Source: a virus. From it: 20,295 nucleotides of DNA. The position numbers and the translations under genes were made by a program. Shown piece after piece: positions 18,789-20,295 of the stretch. The notes beneath the pieces are model-generated. The model saw only the letters and a program-made list of their open reading frames with translations. It had not been told where the DNA came from and made no database searches. Position 1 is the stretch's first letter. Every line of letters starts with the position of its first letter. The DNA lies in the IMG/VR virus record IMGVR_UViG_3300031885_000151, positions 1-20,295 of that record; one strand, 5' to 3'.

Positions 18789-19073
18789 ATGTCTCGACCG
18801 GCAGAGAGTGTAGACGCCCCGCGAACGTCGCTCCATCTCGTCCAGAGCGAGTTCCGCGAACTCAAGCGCCCGACGACCGGAGTGCTACGCGGCGAAGGTC
18901 GCGCGGTCGCGGTCGCCAAGTTCCGCGAGCTAGCGCGGCGCATCGAGTCGGGGGAACTCGACGGTGCGCGGGTGCAGTGGCGTCAGGTCACTGAGGGGAA
19001 CCCGGATGGGATCGAAGTCGTCGAACTCACCGACACCACCGTCCAGCTGATCGCGTACAGCATCGAGGCTTGA
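18789..19073 (+). CDS. Small protein of unknown function (94 aa)
   Basis: ATG at 18789 lies 7 bases after TAGCAT (18776-18781), a possible leaderless promoter, with CCCGCC between them. The protein has a polar start (SRPAESVDAPRTSLHLVQSE), a basic middle (VAVAKFRELARRIESGELDG) and a beta-like end (VQWRQVTEGNPDGIEVVELT, then VQLIAYSIEA). The compact VQWRQ...VELTDTTVQLIAYS pattern is seen in small phage head-associated proteins, but I cannot give a family. The next gene starts 3 bases after its stop. Confidence 0.55.
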   Translation: MSRPAESVDAPRTSLHLVQSEFRELKRPTTGVLRGEGRAVAVAKFRELARRIESGELDGARVQWRQVTEGNPDGIEVVELTDTTVQLIAYSIEA

Positions 19074-19076
19074 ACC

Positions 19077-19484
19077 ATGGCGCTCAATCCGAAAACTAGC
19101 ATCGCGTCTCGCAACCTCGCACTCAACGCCGCGTTCGACATTCTGAACTCGGGACACCTGCTCATCTACGACGGGACGCAACCGACCGACGCGGACACGG
19201 CGCTCGGCGCGCAGGTGCTTCTGGCCGATCTGACCCTGAACGTGACGGCGTTCGCGGCGGCAGCGGCAGCGAGCAAGGCAGCCAACGCGATCACGACCGA
19301 CTCCAGTGCGAACAACACGGGAACAGCCTCGTGGGGTACGCTGGTCGTCACGACGCGTGCCACCACGGGTACGCTTGATTTCTCGGTGGGCACGTCCGGC
19401 GCGAACATGAACCTGAACTCGGTCGCGATCTCGTCCGGCGCTGCCGTGTCGTGCACGGCTGCAACCATCACGCAGGCGGCATGA
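19077..19484 (+). CDS. Phage structural protein, LIYDGTQP-type (135 aa)
   Basis: ATG at 19077 lies 3 bases after the upstream stop. The protein opens with a helix (NPKTSIASRNLALNAAFDIL), then the pattern LLIYDGTQPTDADTALGAQ and LLADLTLNVTAFAAAAAA. This matches a widespread phage structural family in which a short beta-sandwich follows the words IYxGTxPxxxDTA. Beta strands follow (GTASWGTLVVTTRATTGTLD), with an end rich in Ser, Thr and Ala (SGAAVSCTAATITQAA), as in head-decoration or tail-associated proteins. The exact role is not known. Confidence 0.6.
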   Translation: MALNPKTSIASRNLALNAAFDILNSGHLLIYDGTQPTDADTALGAQVLLADLTLNVTAFAAAAAASKAANAITTDSSANNTGTASWGTLVVTTRATTGTLDFSVGTSGANMNLNSVAISSGAAVSCTAATITQAA

Positions 19485-19789
19485 CCATGAACGTCTACAT
19501 CATCAGGCACCAGGCGGCCGGGTACATCCCCGAGTACATCTTCGCCGAGACTCCGAGTCAGCAGCAGATGGCGGCGGTCTACGCCATGTGCGATCAGCGG
19601 TACGGGCTCACGCATCCGAAGACGCAGGAGCGGTACTGGATTCGATGGGTCGCGATTCCGCTGCAAGATGCGAGCGACCTCCCGATGCCGGGCGACCAGG
19701 ACACGGCGAACTTCGGCGGGAACGCCGTGGGCGCTGCCGTGCCTGGGCCGGTGATGAGCGCAACCGGCACCGTCACGAACCCGGAGTGA
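19481..19789 (+). CDS. Small protein of unknown function (102 aa)
   Basis: ATG at 19481 overlaps the upstream stop by 4 bases (ATGA) and is preferred over the longer open frame from 19451. A second ATG two codons on could also be used. The protein has an alpha/beta start (NVYIIRHQAAGYIPEYIFAE), a helix (SQQQMAAVYAMCDQRYGLTH), a Trp-rich strand (RYWIRWVAIPL) and a Gly/Ala-rich low-complexity end (FGGNAVGAAVPGPVMSATGT). I do not recognise it. It follows the structural protein and may be a chaperone or virion accessory. Confidence 0.55.
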   Translation: MTMNVYIIRHQAAGYIPEYIFAETPSQQQMAAVYAMCDQRYGLTHPKTQERYWIRWVAIPLQDASDLPMPGDQDTANFGGNAVGAAVPGPVMSATGTVTNPE

Positions 19790-19797
19790 TCTGACTC

Positions 19798-20064
19798 ATG
19801 GCCATCGACGACAGCATCGCGGTCCAGGGGCAGGGCACGACCACGCCTGGCGCGCTGTCACTGATCAAGACTCTGGCGATCCCGGTCAAGACAGCATCGG
19901 GTCAAACCGTTGAGGTCCAGGGCGTGATCTTGGTCGATGAGTACGGTGGTGTCTCGTACCCGATGGGCGAGACGACCGGAATCAAGATTCTGGAGACACT
20001 GATCATTCTGAACAACAACATCGCCCTGCTGGGCGGCGGCATCGTGATCAAGACAGGAATGTAA
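19798..20064 (+). CDS. Small protein of unknown function (88 aa)
   Basis: ATG at 19798 lies 8 bases after the upstream stop. The sequence alternates short polar loops with beta-like stretches: IDDSIAVQGQGTTTPGALSL, IKTLAIPVKTASGQTVEVQG, ILVDEYGGVSYPMG. A final hydrophobic helix (ILETLIILNNNIALLGGGIV) ends in KTGM. The sequence from 19000 onward looks less extreme in G+C than the upstream part. A similar N-terminal Ser/Thr/Gly pattern appears in small phage structural proteins, but the family is not identified. Confidence 0.55.
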   Translation: MAIDDSIAVQGQGTTTPGALSLIKTLAIPVKTASGQTVEVQGVILVDEYGGVSYPMGETTGIKILETLIILNNNIALLGGGIVIKTGM

Positions 20065-20068
20065 GCAC

Positions 20069-20295
20069 ATGAGCAATCAACGAGTTCTCACCAGGCATCA
20101 GGTCTCCCGCGTCAAGCCGACGCTCACCCCGCAGAACACGGATGTCGATTCGCGTTGCATGGGTGACGGTGCAGCTTTCGTGCAGAATCTCATGTCGACC
20201 AAGCATTCGCTGGTCGATGAGGGGTCGTACTTCGTCACGACCAACCCGATCCCACAGACCGTCCTCGCATACGGATCTGCCGGTACGCAGGCGGC
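20069..20295 (+). CDS. Phage protein, 3' end cut off by the window (unknown function)
   Basis: ATG at 20069 lies 4 bases after the previous stop. The 75 visible codons begin SNQRVLTRHQVSRVKPTLTP, with QNTDVDSRCMGDGAAFVQNL following, then a beta-like stretch DEGSYFVTTNPIPQTVLAYG. The frame is open to the end of the window. The polar, beta-rich composition and neighbours fit a virion component. No family is assigned. Confidence 0.55.
   Translation, partial: MSNQRVLTRHQVSRVKPTLTPQNTDVDSRCMGDGAAFVQNLMSTKHSLVDEGSYFVTTNPIPQTVLAYGSAGTQA

Overview
The window is a stretch of a tailed double-stranded DNA phage genome (or prophage) with high G+C content. Every gene I can support lies on the + strand. 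The genes are packed end to end, mostly with 4-base stop/start overlaps (GTGA or ATGA), and GTG starts are very common. The right end holds a classic packaging/head block: a small HTH protein in the terminase small-subunit position, terminase large subunit, portal, Mu gpF-like head protein, then small virion genes. The host cannot be named from this sequence. The codon bias, many GTG starts and sigma70-like boxes fit a G+C-rich bacterium such as an actinobacterium, myxobacterium or alpha/betaproteobacterium.

Layout: (1) 1-617, an NPPY-type DNA methyltransferase. (2) 618-2130, promoter P1 and a run of six small overlapping genes, two of them under 25 codons. (3) 2131-2606, a repeat- and palindrome-rich intergenic region ending in promoter P2. 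(4) 2607-3880, an amidoligase and a small partner. (5) 3881-4743, a long non-coding region with tandem repeats ending in promoter P3. (6) 4744-6552, a zinc-finger gene and six small overlapping genes. (7) 6670-10565, a five-gene operon with every junction overlapping by exactly 4 bases: ParB-like protein, TET/JBP-type 2-oxoglutarate/Fe(II) dioxygenase, alpha-glutamyl/putrescinyl thymine pyrophosphorylase (aGPT-PPlase)-like helical protein, FAD-dependent oxidoreductase-like protein, P-loop kinase. (8) 10566-12825, promoter P4, a treble-clef/HARP-like protein, a tRNA-like mini-structure, two gamma-glutamylcyclotransferase-fold proteins and the HTH protein. (9) 12934-20295, packaging and head genes.

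The main biological story is a probable DNA base hypermodification system. The operon at 6670-10565 combines the enzyme classes expected to oxidise a pyrimidine methyl group in DNA, activate the hydroxymethyl group by phosphorylation, and replace the phosphate with an amine- or amino-acid-derived group that is then trimmed oxidatively. An amidoligase upstream and two gamma-glutamylcyclotransferase-fold proteins downstream suggest that glutamyl or other amide chemistry is part of the same pathway. The exact product is unknown.

The second story is regulatory. Four promoters (P1-P4) share one architecture: a TTG-type -35, a 17-18 base spacer, CATAGT/TATGAT, then 7-8 bases later a 5-6 bp hairpin followed at once by CAACGAA and a ribosome-binding site. 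The stems differ in sequence but all pair perfectly, which suggests a selected 5' mRNA hairpin. A 52-base tRNA-like element lacking D and anticodon arms lies at 11274-11325.
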